The position numbers and the translations under genes are program-made. From an uncultured Bacteroidales bacterium (lineage in GTDB: Bacteria; Bacteroidota; Bacteroidia; Bacteroidales; CAIXZF01), in the NCBI GenBank assembly GCA_903923925.1, contig CAIXZF010000072.1:1-64000 (forward strand): a stretch of 64,000 bases of DNA. Direction: 5' to 3'. Shown here piece by piece: positions 1-7,612 of this stretch; position 1 is the first letter of the stretch, and each line of letters starts with the position of its first letter. The notes under the pieces were generated by a model. That model made no database searches and was not told the DNA's origin. It saw only the letters and a list, made by a program, of their open reading frames with translations.

Positions 1-89
1 GGCGATGGAGTGTACTCGGTATTTAGGCTTTTTGTATCTTTACTCATGGAAAAGTTTGTTTTTGGTTTTGTCACCTCTAAGGTACTCAT
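1..89 (-). CDS. Partial hypothetical protein, cut by window start
   Basis: An ATG at 87-89 on the minus strand opens a reading frame that runs without a stop to the window edge (29 full codons, beginning MSTLEVTKPKTNFSM). A purine-rich AGGAAAA stretch lies about 20 bases upstream. It follows the 97-residue gene on the same strand by 47 bases, so the two may be co-transcribed. The product is not recognised. The frame is short, so it could be chance; the start and downstream extent need the neighbouring sequence. Confidence 0.35.
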   Translation of the reverse strand, partial: MSTLEVTKPKTNFSMSKDTKSLNTEYTPS

Positions 90-136
90 TATCTTAGATT
101 TAACAAGCTTTTCCTTTTTTTTATGAATTATTCAGG

Positions 137-430
137 TTAGATAATAAAATCATGCAATGCTTCCTGAAAAATTGCCTTCAATGCAGTTATTTTGCCATCA
201 TATGATTTCGCATTTTCAAGTTCAGCTTTTAACTTGTAACCGATCTTGGTTTTTGATGCAAAGAGACCTGATAATTCATTATTGCCAAAATCTTTAGTAA
301 ACTTTGCTATGAACAGATAAAACCGTTCAGTAAGAGATTGGTAATTTTTATCGGTAATATCTTGTTGGCTTGCTTCAAGAAACAGGATATATCTTTGAGT
401 AAAGTCCTTTATAATTATATCCTTGTCCAT
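137..430 (-). CDS. Small hypothetical protein (97 aa)
   Basis: An ATG-started 97-residue protein with no signal peptide or membrane segment. It is charged, probably helical and likely cytosolic (DKDIIIKDFTQRYILFLEAS at the start). No family is recognised. It is followed at once by another possible small gene on the same strand. Codon use looks ordinary for the neighbourhood. Called on length, a clean start and the absence of any competing frame, so the coding call is moderate and no function is proposed. Confidence 0.5.
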   Translation of the reverse strand: MDKDIIIKDFTQRYILFLEASQQDITDKNYQSLTERFYLFIAKFTKDFGNNELSGLFASKTKIGYKLKAELENAKSYDGKITALKAIFQEALHDFII

Positions 431-608
431 GTTTCTGAATTAGTTAATTGATTATCCTCATTTTAAATGAATAATCCGGAGTAAACCATGCCACTATTCC
501 GGAGCAAAGCAGGCCACTTGTCTGTGTAAATGTACTTCAATATGTTTTTCAAAGATACGATCTGTAGTAATGTCGCAATAAATGGAATTATTTTATATTT
601 TTGAAAAC

Positions 609-722
609 AATATCGGATATCAAGACACTAAGATCCCCTGGTGACCCAGTGGGGCATTCCCAAGATATGTGCAACGGAGTTGACCCTCCCGTCCACGCAC
701 TGACTGATGTCCGGTATTTTTT
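609..722 (+). ncRNA. Candidate structured RNA, tandem copy 1
   Basis: The ends form a 14-bp helix (609-622 with 705-718) that is complete if two G-U wobbles are allowed at 613/714 and 618/709. Those wobbles are valid only if the plus strand is the RNA. A T6 tract (717-722) follows the helix, as in an intrinsic terminator. Inside lies a 43-base core (623-665) that is 40/43 identical to the core of copy 2. The core holds a hairpin, 635-641 with 646-653, with loop TGAC and a bulged T650. A perfect Bacteroidota -7 box TATTTTTG (596-603) places the expected transcription start at about 609, where the helix begins. I do not recognise the family. The structure was read by eye, not folded. Confidence 0.55.
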
Positions 723-727
723 GATTT

Positions 728-832
728 AAAACCGGTCGGGAGACACTAAGATCCACTGGTGACCCAGTTGGGCAATCCCAAGACGTAGGCATCGGTTAAC
801 CACCGTGGGCGCCTTAACCCTGACCGGTTTTT
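728..832 (+). ncRNA. Candidate structured RNA, tandem copy 2
   Basis: Second copy of the element at 609-722. The terminal helix pairs 728-740 with 818-831 (13 bp, one bulged T821) and is followed by T5 (828-832). Its sequence is wholly unlike the helix of copy 1 although the position is the same, so pairing rather than sequence is conserved. The core 741-783 matches 623-665. Within the core hairpin, base pair A755-T769 replaces C637-G651, a compensatory change. The GGG at 770-772 can pair either upstream with the hairpin or downstream with CCC 777-779, so two conformations are possible. TATTTTTTG (715-723), overlapping the T tract of copy 1, sits just before the helix and could act as its own -7 box. 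Confidence 0.55.
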
Positions 833-859
833 ATGTGGATCAAACCGAAAAACCTATTA

Positions 860-2398
860 CTACCGCAGAACAATCAATTTCACTGTCTTCAGTGCCCGTT
901 CATCTGCGGTAGTTAAGGTTAGTAAATAAACACCTGCCTGAATATCTTCTATACTGTAATGTCCAAACCCCTGCTTTCCTTTGAATTCCCATTCTTTAAA
1001 TAAAATCCCGGAAGTATTATACAATCGTAAATGGTAGGTCCCTGAATATTCTTGGTTGTTAAGCTTGTAGTTAAAATAATCTTGCGCAGGATTAGGCCAA
1101 ACTGCAACATCTGTAACTTCTTTTGTAAGTTCAGGATTACTGGTAATAATATTAATCCCCAGTGAATCACAAATAGTTCCATCAATTGGGCCTAATCGAA
1201 AATTTGGGAAATTGGGAATTGAAGAAGAATTGAAAGTATTTAGATGAATAGAATGTTGCAAAACGTTGCAAGATATCCCTTCATTATTTGGTTGATCAAT
1301 AACATGAAGAAATCTAGTAGTACCAGGCGTACAAACATAAATTTTGTTATCATAACCAGATTGCATTAGAAAAAATCGAGTCTGAGCTGGGAATAAGGGA
1401 TCTGTGAATCCATCATATATTGCAACGATCTGGCGGGTTGAAGCAATATCGGTTGCTAACAGATCGTATTGATCAATCCGTTGGTCAGCTGAAACATACA
1501 TGAATCTTGAGTTCGGAGATATTGCCACTCCACATGCATATGCAGAATCCTGATACCAAAGATTTCGATAATTACTTAATGTACCTGTACACCTATCAAA
1601 ATCAAACACTTCTAATCGGTAGGGATGAAATAAACTGGCACCACCCCATCTCACGTATTTACTTCCATCCGGTGAGAAGCAGGATTGTGATAATTCTGGA
1701 ATGATCGAAGCAGTTCCAATTGTTTGAATAGAGTCTTGAAAAATTCCCTGGGCACAAAATAGAAATCTGTAATATCTGTTATGTTTAAATTCAGGAACTA
1801 TAATCCACCAGTCTCTTCCATTGGCATGGCGGGTAGCAGTGATACAACCATAGTCTAGAGTATCATTTAATAGTAATACATTCTTTAGTTCAACATCTCC
1901 TAATCCCCCATCAAGATCCATATTAACAATTGAACAATAAAACCCCATTGTAAGATCAAAATAGGGCGCAGAAAATTCTAATTTTTCATGAAAAATATAA
2001 TAATAATTTGGAGACCCCGGTAATGGTAAGATTAAAGCCCCTTGGGGCATAGTATAGCCGTAATAGCCAAAGTAGTTATACAAATCACCATAATTAATTG
2101 AATCTCCATGTGGCATAATTTGGTGATTACTATTTGCAACGTACATCGCATTCGTATAGAAAAGGAGATTGCCATTTGTATCTGATATGGAAGCATTGGC
2201 AATATCGATACTAATCTGCTGACTAACATAAGAAACAGAGAGTGGGTTTTGGTTGAAATTCAAACAAGTACCTCCAAAGTTAGGTGGTGAATTCTCATAC
2301 CCAAACATCCAAATATTATCTCGCCTATGATCACAAGGATATTGTGAGAAGACTGAATAACTTGAAAGCATTAATAGGAATACAAATAATCTTCTCAT
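860..2398 (-). CDS. Secreted T9SS cargo protein, YVTN/WD40-like propeller
   Basis: A 512-residue protein with an N-terminal signal peptide (about residues 1-18, MRRLFVFLLMLSSYSVFSQ). The body opens with the DNIWMFGYENSPPNFGG and DTNGNLLFYTN motifs typical of Bacteroidota secreted beta-propeller proteins ('NIWYFG' type). The last 80 or so residues (VAVWPNPAQDYFNYKL to LKTVKLIVLR) form a type A T9SS sorting domain: a WPNPA start, a beta-sandwich, and GVYLLTL near the end. The protein is therefore expected to be exported by Sec, moved across the outer membrane by T9SS, and attached to the surface or released. It stands alone on the minus strand, and its 3' end faces the tandem RNA candidates. 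The ligand or substrate is unknown. Confidence 0.85.
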   Translation of the reverse strand: MRRLFVFLLMLSSYSVFSQYPCDHRRDNIWMFGYENSPPNFGGTCLNFNQNPLSVSYVSQQISIDIANASISDTNGNLLFYTNAMYVANSNHQIMPHGDSINYGDLYNYFGYYGYTMPQGALILPLPGSPNYYYIFHEKLEFSAPYFDLTMGFYCSIVNMDLDGGLGDVELKNVLLLNDTLDYGCITATRHANGRDWWIIVPEFKHNRYYRFLFCAQGIFQDSIQTIGTASIIPELSQSCFSPDGSKYVRWGGASLFHPYRLEVFDFDRCTGTLSNYRNLWYQDSAYACGVAISPNSRFMYVSADQRIDQYDLLATDIASTRQIVAIYDGFTDPLFPAQTRFFLMQSGYDNKIYVCTPGTTRFLHVIDQPNNEGISCNVLQHSIHLNTFNSSSIPNFPNFRLGPIDGTICDSLGINIITSNPELTKEVTDVAVWPNPAQDYFNYKLNNQEYSGTYHLRLYNTSGILFKEWEFKGKQGFGHYSIEDIQAGVYLLTLTTADERALKTVKLIVLR

Positions 2399-2595
2399 TA
2401 CTTAGTGAACGATGATTAATTTAATCCAGGTGTACTGTTTTTCTTTTCGTCGGGAGTTTTTACAATACTAGTCAAATATATAAAATCAAACGATTATATT
2501 TAAGACCAATCAATAAAAATATCCAATCACACGTAGTATTTTTGATGGTTTTTCTAACAGATACAGCAAACAACATTTCAACTTTATAGAAATAA

Positions 2596-3045
2596 TTAAC
2601 AGATAACTTCAAACTTTTTAGGAGTATTCATCACACTTGCATCCCGAATTTGAGAATTTACAGGATTTATTAATTTGTAAGGCCGGTTAAATGCTTCCTG
2701 AGAAACTTTGAAATATTTTGACAGATTCCGGATAATTTCCTTAGACAATCCTCTTTTATAGTGCAAAATATCTGAAATCAGGCCTTTGCTTACTCCTAAA
2801 ATAACTACCAGGTCTTTCGCCTTTAAATGATGATCATGCATTAAAGAATGAAGCAACTCAATAGGATTAACTTGATTCAAGGTAGCATGATCAGCATCCC
2901 ATTTTTCAATCAGGAAGGTCAGCAATTCAATCTCGTCAGCGGAATCGATATTGGTATCATTGTTTCCAAGAAGATCCCCCAGTACTTTACAATATGAAAT
3001 GTACTGGCTTTCTGATTTAATTACGGTATACTTTAGAGCGGCCAT
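2596..3045 (-). CDS. higA: HigA-type antitoxin, HTH regulator
   Basis: A 149-residue cytosolic protein. The middle (about residues 60-115) is an HTH_3/XRE DNA-binding domain, seen in LKAKDLVVILGVSKGLISDIL and the following KRGLSKEIIRNLSKYFKVS. The tail SQEAFNRPYKL is typical of HigA antitoxins encoded after HigB. It starts 11 bases after the toxin gene, toxin first, which is the usual order for this family. Its role is to bind and neutralise HigB and, with HigB, to repress the operon. The 31-bp palindrome upstream of higB (3410-3440) is the obvious operator. The last ~25 residues extend beyond the HTH region and are not recognised. Confidence 0.85.
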   Translation of the reverse strand: MAALKYTVIKSESQYISYCKVLGDLLGNNDTNIDSADEIELLTFLIEKWDADHATLNQVNPIELLHSLMHDHHLKAKDLVVILGVSKGLISDILHYKRGLSKEIIRNLSKYFKVSQEAFNRPYKLINPVNSQIRDASVMNTPKKFEVIC

Positions 3046-3056
3046 TGTTAATAGAA

Positions 3057-3389
3057 TTAATATGCATCAACAGTGTATTGTTCATTATGTTTACAGAGTT
3101 CATCGTATTCTGTATGAGAACCGATCCAACAAACAAATAAATGAACTTTCACAGTACCAAAATGAAAGTGACAAACAATCCGATAATTATTACCGCCAAT
3201 ATCAAAAACTACCCTGTTGCTTCCCTTACCTAACAAATCGGCTGTCCCAAAAGTCTGTTGAATATCATTTGGCGTTTCCCAATCTGCATATTTTATCCCA
3301 GTTAACCAAAACTCAAACGATCTTTTGGCAGAGGCATGAGAAGCCACAAAATTTTCAATTGTTTGCTGTTTAATTAAATGTACTTTCAT
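3057..3389 (-). CDS. higB: HigB-type toxin (ribosome-dependent mRNA interferase)
   Basis: A 110-residue protein of the RelE-like HigB family, expected to cleave mRNA at the ribosome. Diagnostic features are W..P.DI followed by FGTADLL, then NRVVFDIGGNNYRIVCHF and the end motif VCWIGSHTEYDEL. The ATG at 3387-3389 is preferred over a GTG at 3422, because the GTG would place the first codons inside the 3410-3440 palindrome and because family members begin near this methionine. It is the first gene of a two-gene operon with higA. Length is normal and no key residue is obviously missing, so the toxin is probably functional. Confidence 0.85.
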   Translation of the reverse strand: MKVHLIKQQTIENFVASHASAKRSFEFWLTGIKYADWETPNDIQQTFGTADLLGKGSNRVVFDIGGNNYRIVCHFHFGTVKVHLFVCWIGSHTEYDELCKHNEQYTVDAY

Positions 3390-3409
3390 GCAAAGATACA
3401 ATATTTTTG

Positions 3410-3440
3410 ATATAAAGTTCACATTATGTAAACTTTATAT
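3410..3440. promoter_or_regulatory. 31-bp palindromic operator candidate of higBA
   Basis: The two 15-base arms (3410-3424 and 3426-3440) are inverted copies of each other with a single mismatch (C3420 against A3430), around a central T at 3425. The inner part reads AAGTTCACAT then ATGTAAACTT. The palindrome ends about 20 bases upstream of the higB start codon. This fits a site bound by a HigA dimer or HigBA complex for autoregulation. Position and symmetry are seen directly; the protein-DNA pairing is inferred. Confidence 0.65.
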
Positions 3441-3642
3441 GTTCCCTAATTTGTGAAATCGAAAGTAGGAATATTCTGCGAAGCTATAAGAACTATACCG
3501 CTATTTTATAATTTCATTCCAGGAGCTTAATATCTCTCCAGTGGAAGTCTGGTGAATTCAATATAATCTCTTTTCAGAGCTGCATAGACGGAGTTGTTTG
3601 TCGTTGAACAGTTCACAATTTCCTTAAATTCTTTAATTCGAA

Positions 3643-4026
3643 ATGTCAAAAAAAAAGTTGGATATCACAAAAGATGCTGCTGTATTCCTGAAAAAACTAA
3701 AACTGATCGAAGGAAGGAGTCCAAATTATTATGTCTCTGCCTCTGTTGCACGAGCAACTGGGAAAAAGGCACAGTATATCCATAATAAAGGTTTTGATGA
3801 TAAGTATTTCAAAGACCTTATTCTTGAATTTATCAGAAAATATGGACAAGCCACTAAAGAAGAAATTGATACGCTAATTTTAGATAAACTTGCGGCTGTT
3901 TTAGATAAGAATCAGAAGAAAAATAAAGTAAAAAATCTGGTTTACTCACTCTCTAAGCGAGATCAATTTATTGTAAATCAAGGATCTAAACGATATCCAA
4001 TATGGAAACTACGAACTGAAGTTTAG
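3643..4026 (+). CDS. Stand-alone C-terminal part of an AlbA_2-type ATP-binding protein
   Basis: A 127-residue protein matching, from memory of the family, only the C-terminal wHTH-like region of Bacteroidota AlbA_2/Schlafen-like 'ATP-binding' proteins. Those carry a run like LRKLKLIEGR.PN.F.S..VA..TGQKA.Y..NK.FD, then a K..I..LI..L...G.I.N.GS...P.W motif. Here the same elements appear as LKKLKLIEGRSPNYYVSASV and NQGSKRYPIWKL. The N-terminal nucleotide-binding half is absent and upstream in-frame stops exclude an extension. It is either a decayed gene remnant or a free DNA-binding fragment. The stop codon lies at the beginning of an 11-bp tandem repeat. Confidence 0.55.
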   Translation: MSKKKLDITKDAAVFLKKLKLIEGRSPNYYVSASVARATGKKAQYIHNKGFDDKYFKDLILEFIRKYGQATKEEIDTLILDKLAAVLDKNQKKNKVKNLVYSLSKRDQFIVNQGSKRYPIWKLRTEV

Positions 4027-4078
4027 ATAAACATTAGATAAACATTAGATAGACTTTAGATAGACTTTAGATGAACTT
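4024..4078. repeat. 11-bp tandem repeat, five units
   Basis: Five consecutive 11-base units: TAGATAAACAT twice, TAGATAGACTT twice, TAGATGAACTT once. The first unit overlaps the stop codon of the preceding AlbA_2-type fragment. The unit length is close to one helical turn. It lies between that gene and the convergent 201-residue gene. A replication-slippage product or a short binding array are both possible. Confidence 0.8.
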
Positions 4079-4085
4079 CGGGGTC

Positions 4086-4691
4086 TCAATGCTTCTCATC
4101 AATTGAGTACAAATAAGCAGCCGTATATTCCTCATTCATAGGATCAATGAATTCTTCTGATTTTATCTTCCAAAATTCATTATAGGTCATAAATGTATCT
4201 AGTTGCACGACATCAACATCTTTAAGTAATGCTTTACGATCAAAATTATGTGTCAACTCCAGAAATTGATCATAAGATAGGTCAAAAAAATCCTGAAGTG
4301 CAACTTTATCAAGGGATTCAGATTCGGTTATTTTGTTGTCAAGATATAACCTTGCCAGAAAAAGTTCGGACAAAAATTTCAGCCGATGGAACCTGAACCT
4401 ATAAAAATCACCTTCTGTTACATCAAATACTCTTTTCATCAACTTAACTTGCCTCTTCTCATCTTCTGTTATTATGCCATCTTCCAATGCAATTTCGATG
4501 TAATAAAGTACTATATCCAGAGATGCAATTTTATAAGGTTGCTCCCTGTATCCCTTCTCCCTTAAGGTTTCGTGAAAATCGATTATGGTTGTAAAATTAT
4601 TTATCAGGAACTCTATTGAAAACAATTGAAATTCATCCAATCCCCTTTCAAATTTAATTCTTTGGAGTACGGGCAAAACGTCTTCTTTCAT
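4086..4691 (-). CDS. Hypothetical protein, possibly TerB-like helical fold (201 aa)
   Basis: A 201-residue cytosolic protein, strongly helical and acidic, with no signal or membrane segment. The stretch YYIEIALEDGIITEDEKRQV followed by LMKRVFDVTEGDF resembles the DG.I...E...I..L...F....... pattern of TerB-like metal-stress/defence domains, but the match is weak. It is the most downstream module of the repeated-3'-end array: a copy of the repeated gene end plus terminator (4748-4998) lies directly upstream. By position it belongs to the defence-like island. Function is not known; the TerB suggestion is tentative. Confidence 0.55.
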   Translation of the reverse strand: MKEDVLPVLQRIKFERGLDEFQLFSIEFLINNFTTIIDFHETLREKGYREQPYKIASLDIVLYYIEIALEDGIITEDEKRQVKLMKRVFDVTEGDFYRFRFHRLKFLSELFLARLYLDNKITESESLDKVALQDFFDLSYDQFLELTHNFDRKALLKDVDVVQLDTFMTYNEFWKIKSEEFIDPMNEEYTAAYLYSIDEKH

Positions 4692-4747
4692 AAATAGATA
4701 AATAAAGCGCTAGTTGTAAACCCTGAACGAATTTCAAATATACATTA

Positions 4748-4998
4748 CAAATATAAAAAATCTTTTGATGAAATCTATATCCATAAGTAGTTAATTTTCA
4801 AAATTTGGCGTTAAAAAAACCCTTTTTCAGGGGTTCTTTTGGGAGGGATGTTATCTGGCGGTTGTGGCCGTGGAGATGATCTCTGTTTTCTGGTCGGTGG
4901 CGATTCTTTCGGCAAGGGATTTTGCTTTTACGTAGTACCAAACTTTGTAGGCATATTTAGGTTCGGCATCAAGATCGGTTCCGAGGGAAACACTCCAG
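4748..4998 (-). repeat. Repeated gene 3' end plus terminator, copy A
   Basis: About 250 bases shared with 6241-6486 and 9247-9491. Read on the minus strand it encodes the last ~48 residues of a protein (WSVSLGTDLDAEPKYAYKV, then WYYVKAKSLAERIATDQ, ending TATTAR), a stop at 4851-4853, then a terminator hairpin (AACCC...GGGTT with a T tract, about 4812-4835), then about 65 more conserved bases. Differences between copies fall mostly at third codon positions in the minus-strand frame (for example GCA/GCC/GCT for Ala, CTT/CTG for Leu). That shows which strand was coding and that the sequences diverged under selection. No full-length parent gene is in the window. The parent family is not recognised. 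Confidence 0.85.
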
Positions 4999-5056
4999 GC
5001 TTCCCGATTCATCGGGATGAATAACCCGGAACGGTGCGCGTATTTCATAATTCAGA

Positions 5057-5076
5057 GGCACCCGCCTTCGGGTGCC
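5057..5076. terminator. Strong 8-bp hairpin downstream of the RhuM gene
   Basis: A perfect inverted repeat, GGCACCCG and CGGGTGCC around a CCTT loop. It is followed by no T tract on either strand, so it is an incomplete intrinsic terminator at best. It lies about 70 bases past the rhuM stop codon on the minus strand and could end that transcript or protect its 3' end. Confidence 0.4.
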
Positions 5077-5148
5077 GGATGGTCGCAGGTAAATTGTAAA
5101 AAATTGAAGTACGTGTGTTGGGGCGGTTAGCACCACTCTAGTGCTTTA

Positions 5149-6200
5149 TTATTCACCTTTTAGCCGTTTTATTTCTTTATCAAAATCAGATTCATAAATT
5201 TTGTCCTGAATTATTCTGTATGAATCATACTCTTGTTCTACTTTTAATTTAGCTTCTAATGCAGAAACCTTTCCTTTGTCTTTTAGAATTGGGAAGCTGG
5301 ATAATTCCAAAAACTGGTGTAAAAAAATAATCCAATCATGCATTGTCGTGGGAATCAGCCTTTCTGCTCTGCTTTCCGCTAAGTCAAGATATGCAGAAAC
5401 AATCCTATTGAGTTCTTTGATATGTTGTTCGTTCAAATAATTCTTAGCGATTGAAACATCTGATTTTAGTATTTTACCATCTGGTGCATGTTTCCAATTT
5501 GTCAATCCAATGTATATTTTCGAAGCATCCGCTGAGGAGTATATAATTTCAGCTGCTGTTTTCCTGTTATTGCCCAGTGAAGCTTATTTTGGACTGTGGC
5601 AAAAAATTCCTTTGTTAATAAATCTGAATTGTCATAATCAATTGAAAGCGAATAAATGTCTGTGATTTTCTGATAAAACCTTCTTTCACTTGCTCGAATT
5701 TCACGAATCCGTTCAAGCAATTCATCAAAATAATCTTTACCGAAATGTTTTCCTTGTTTTAAACGTTCATCATCCAAAACAAATCCCTTGGTAATAAACT
5801 CTGTTAAAACCTTTGTAGCCCAAATTCTAAATTTAGTCGCTTTATTAGAGTTTACACGATATCCAACTGCTATTATTGCATCAAGATTATAGAAAGTTGT
5901 TTTATAGTTTTTTCCATCTTCGGCAGTATGTTCCAAAATGGAACTAACTGAATCTTGGTGTAATTCGCCACTCTCAAAAATATTGGTAAGATGTTTAGTA
6001 ATTGATGGTCTTTGGACTCCAAAAAGTTCGCTAATTTTCTTTTGTGTCATCCAAAACGTATCGCCGTGGTAGAAAACCTCAATTTTTACACTTCCATCAT
6101 CACCTTGGTAAAATATAATTTCAGATTCTTTTGCCATTCTTTTTTCTTCAAAAATAATCTTTTGATGCGTAATTTCTTGATTGCTTTGATTATTTAGCAT
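5149..6200 (-). pseudogene. rhuM: RhuM family protein, split by a one-base frameshift
   Basis: Two adjacent frames together make one full-length RhuM (virulence RhuM / Fic-DOC-associated family, usually about 330-350 residues). The first part (ATG at 6200, or ATG at 6137, which is nearer the usual family start) runs to FFATVQNKLHWAITGK and then into nonsense. The second frame restores TNWKHAPDGKILKSDVSIAK through DFDKEIKRLKGE. Adding one A to the AAAA run (plus-strand T 5559-5562) joins them exactly as GKTAAEIIYSSADASKIYIG, the family's normal sequence. The gene is therefore recently inactivated, slippage-switched, or carries a sequencing error. RhuM genes are common in accessory and defence islands; the molecular role is unknown. 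A copy of the repeated 3' end lies on each side. Confidence 0.85.
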
Positions 6201-6240
6201 GAATGCCAAAATTTGTGCGTGTTTGTCTCTCCGCTATTTT

Positions 6241-6486
6241 ATAATAAACCTTTTGATGAAATCTATTACCATAATTAACAATTTTCAAAAGTTGGCATTA
6301 AAAAACCCCTTTTTCAGGGGTTCTTTTCGGGAGGGGTGTTATCTGGCTGTTGTGGTAATGGAGATGATCTCTGTTTTCTGGTCGGTGGCGATTCTTTCGG
6401 CCAGGGATTTGGCTTTTACGTAGTACCAAACTTTGTAGGCATATTTGGATTCGGCATCAAGATCGGTTCCCAGGGAAACACTCCAG
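6241..6486 (-). repeat. Repeated gene 3' end plus terminator, copy B
   Basis: Second copy of the element at 4748-4998. The minus-strand tail is WSVSLGTDLDAESKYAYKV through SITTTAR, with a stop at 6339-6341 and a terminator with a 6-bp stem (AACCCC/GGGGTT, loop TTTTTCA, about 6303-6328). Copies A and B share sequence up to the same point (CACTCCAG on the plus strand) and then diverge, so the boundary is sharp. It sits between the PtuA/PtuB module and the RhuM module. Confidence 0.85.
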
Positions 6487-6634
6487 TTGGGAAACCAATC
6501 ACGATTAGCACGAATTATGGGCAGGGTTTTTGTTTTTAAAATCAAAGAAGTTTGTTACTGATTGTTTTATGGTCAAATGAAAATGATGTGTTAATTTAAT
6601 GATATAAATAATATATGGAATAAGTTATTTGAAA

Positions 6635-7597
6635 CTATGGTTTATACCAATCAATTACTAATTTTTTAATCTGATTTTCTATATGAGTAATTATTTGATT
6701 TATCAATTTCTTTACAGCATTTTCAGTATCTGCGTTTGCTTCATTAAAAGTATTGTAGCCAATTAAAGCGCATTTAGCAGCCAAAGAAAAAGGCGCAGAT
6801 GGTAAAGCCATAAGCGTAATGTTTTCAATTAAAGAAGGGATAAGTTTACTGTCAGGATTTTCAGAAATTATCAGGAGTAACATATCTACAAGGTTTCTGC
6901 AGTTTTCATAAACTTCTTGCCTTCCTTTTTTAAAAACGGAATCATTTAATCTAAAAAGTTCTATTGTCACTACAGCTCTTAAATAATTAAATCCATCATT
7001 CTTCCATCCTATAGGTAAATTGTCAAAATCTGTTTGAGTAAGTTGTATTTTCGGGGCAATAGGTGCTATTTCTCCATTTGGTTTTACATACAACAAATTG
7101 GCATCGTGCTTATTAGTTGGGTCAAGAAAGTAAGGGAATTCATTTGTTGACCAAGGGTATTGGCCAGCAATTAATCTTGTTGTTGATTTAGCGAGAGGAA
7201 AATATATGTGTTTAGCACCACCTCTGTTAGTAATAGCTGTGACTATTCTATAATTTCTATAATCAAATATTAACCAAGGATAATTTCCTGCTGTATCATT
7301 CTGTTCATATTTAATTCCTGATAAATTTTCAATTTTTTTAATCTGTTTAGCAGTTAAAGGCAATGCTTGATTTTTGGGTCTGAAATGCTCAACATCCCTG
7401 GCAAAGTCATCACCTTGAGGTAGTTCACAGTACCAACATTTTGAAATTGGGTGCTTTCCTGATATAAGTCGGGCACTCTCTGCCAAATATTCTTTTAAAT
7501 CAGTCCAGTCACCATCAACTTTGTCAGCTTTTAATCTCCATCCAACCAAGTCTGCATGATTATCAAGATCTAATCTAGGGTACGGTATATAGTTCAT
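6635..7597 (-). CDS. PtuB-like HNH nuclease of a Septu-type system
   Basis: A 320-residue protein with the TIGR02646/PtuB-type HNH region: a first zinc pair C54-W-Y-C57, then the core motif DVEHFRPK (H71), then the YPWLIFDYRNYR block with N115, and a final N124..K129.YFPL. In typical members the segment before that Asn carries a second CxxC pair; here it reads TAITNRGG, so the second zinc knuckle is lost. In Septu and some retron systems PtuB acts as the toxic nuclease controlled by the PtuA ATPase after phage sensing. The gene starts 15 bases after the ATPase gene on the same strand, the usual order. The family assignment is strong; activity is inferred. Confidence 0.75.
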   Translation of the reverse strand: MNYIPYPRLDLDNHADLVGWRLKADKVDGDWTDLKEYLAESARLISGKHPISKCWYCELPQGDDFARDVEHFRPKNQALPLTAKQIKKIENLSGIKYEQNDTAGNYPWLIFDYRNYRIVTAITNRGGAKHIYFPLAKSTTRLIAGQYPWSTNEFPYFLDPTNKHDANLLYVKPNGEIAPIAPKIQLTQTDFDNLPIGWKNDGFNYLRAVVTIELFRLNDSVFKKGRQEVYENCRNLVDMLLLIISENPDSKLIPSLIENITLMALPSAPFSLAAKCALIGYNTFNEANADTENAVKKLINQIITHIENQIKKLVIDWYKP

Positions 7598-7612
7598 ATA
7601 TTCAAAACAGGA

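Noticed and set aside
609-832. Integron attC-like sites
   Set aside because: The paired ends and imperfect repeats suggested attC, but no RYYYAAC/GTTRRRY pair is correctly placed, there is no integrase, and neighbouring genes are not a cassette array in one orientation.
3391-3398. TATCTTTG as the higBA promoter
   Set aside because: It matches the -7 consensus, but transcription would start at or after the higB ATG at 3389, so it is unlikely to be used for this gene.
3594-3785. 63-residue frame overlapping the AlbA_2-type fragment
   Set aside because: Cys-rich low-quality translation in a shifted frame over a recognisable coding sequence.
4024-4078. CRISPR-like array
   Set aside because: The 11-bp units are directly adjacent without spacers and no cas genes are present.
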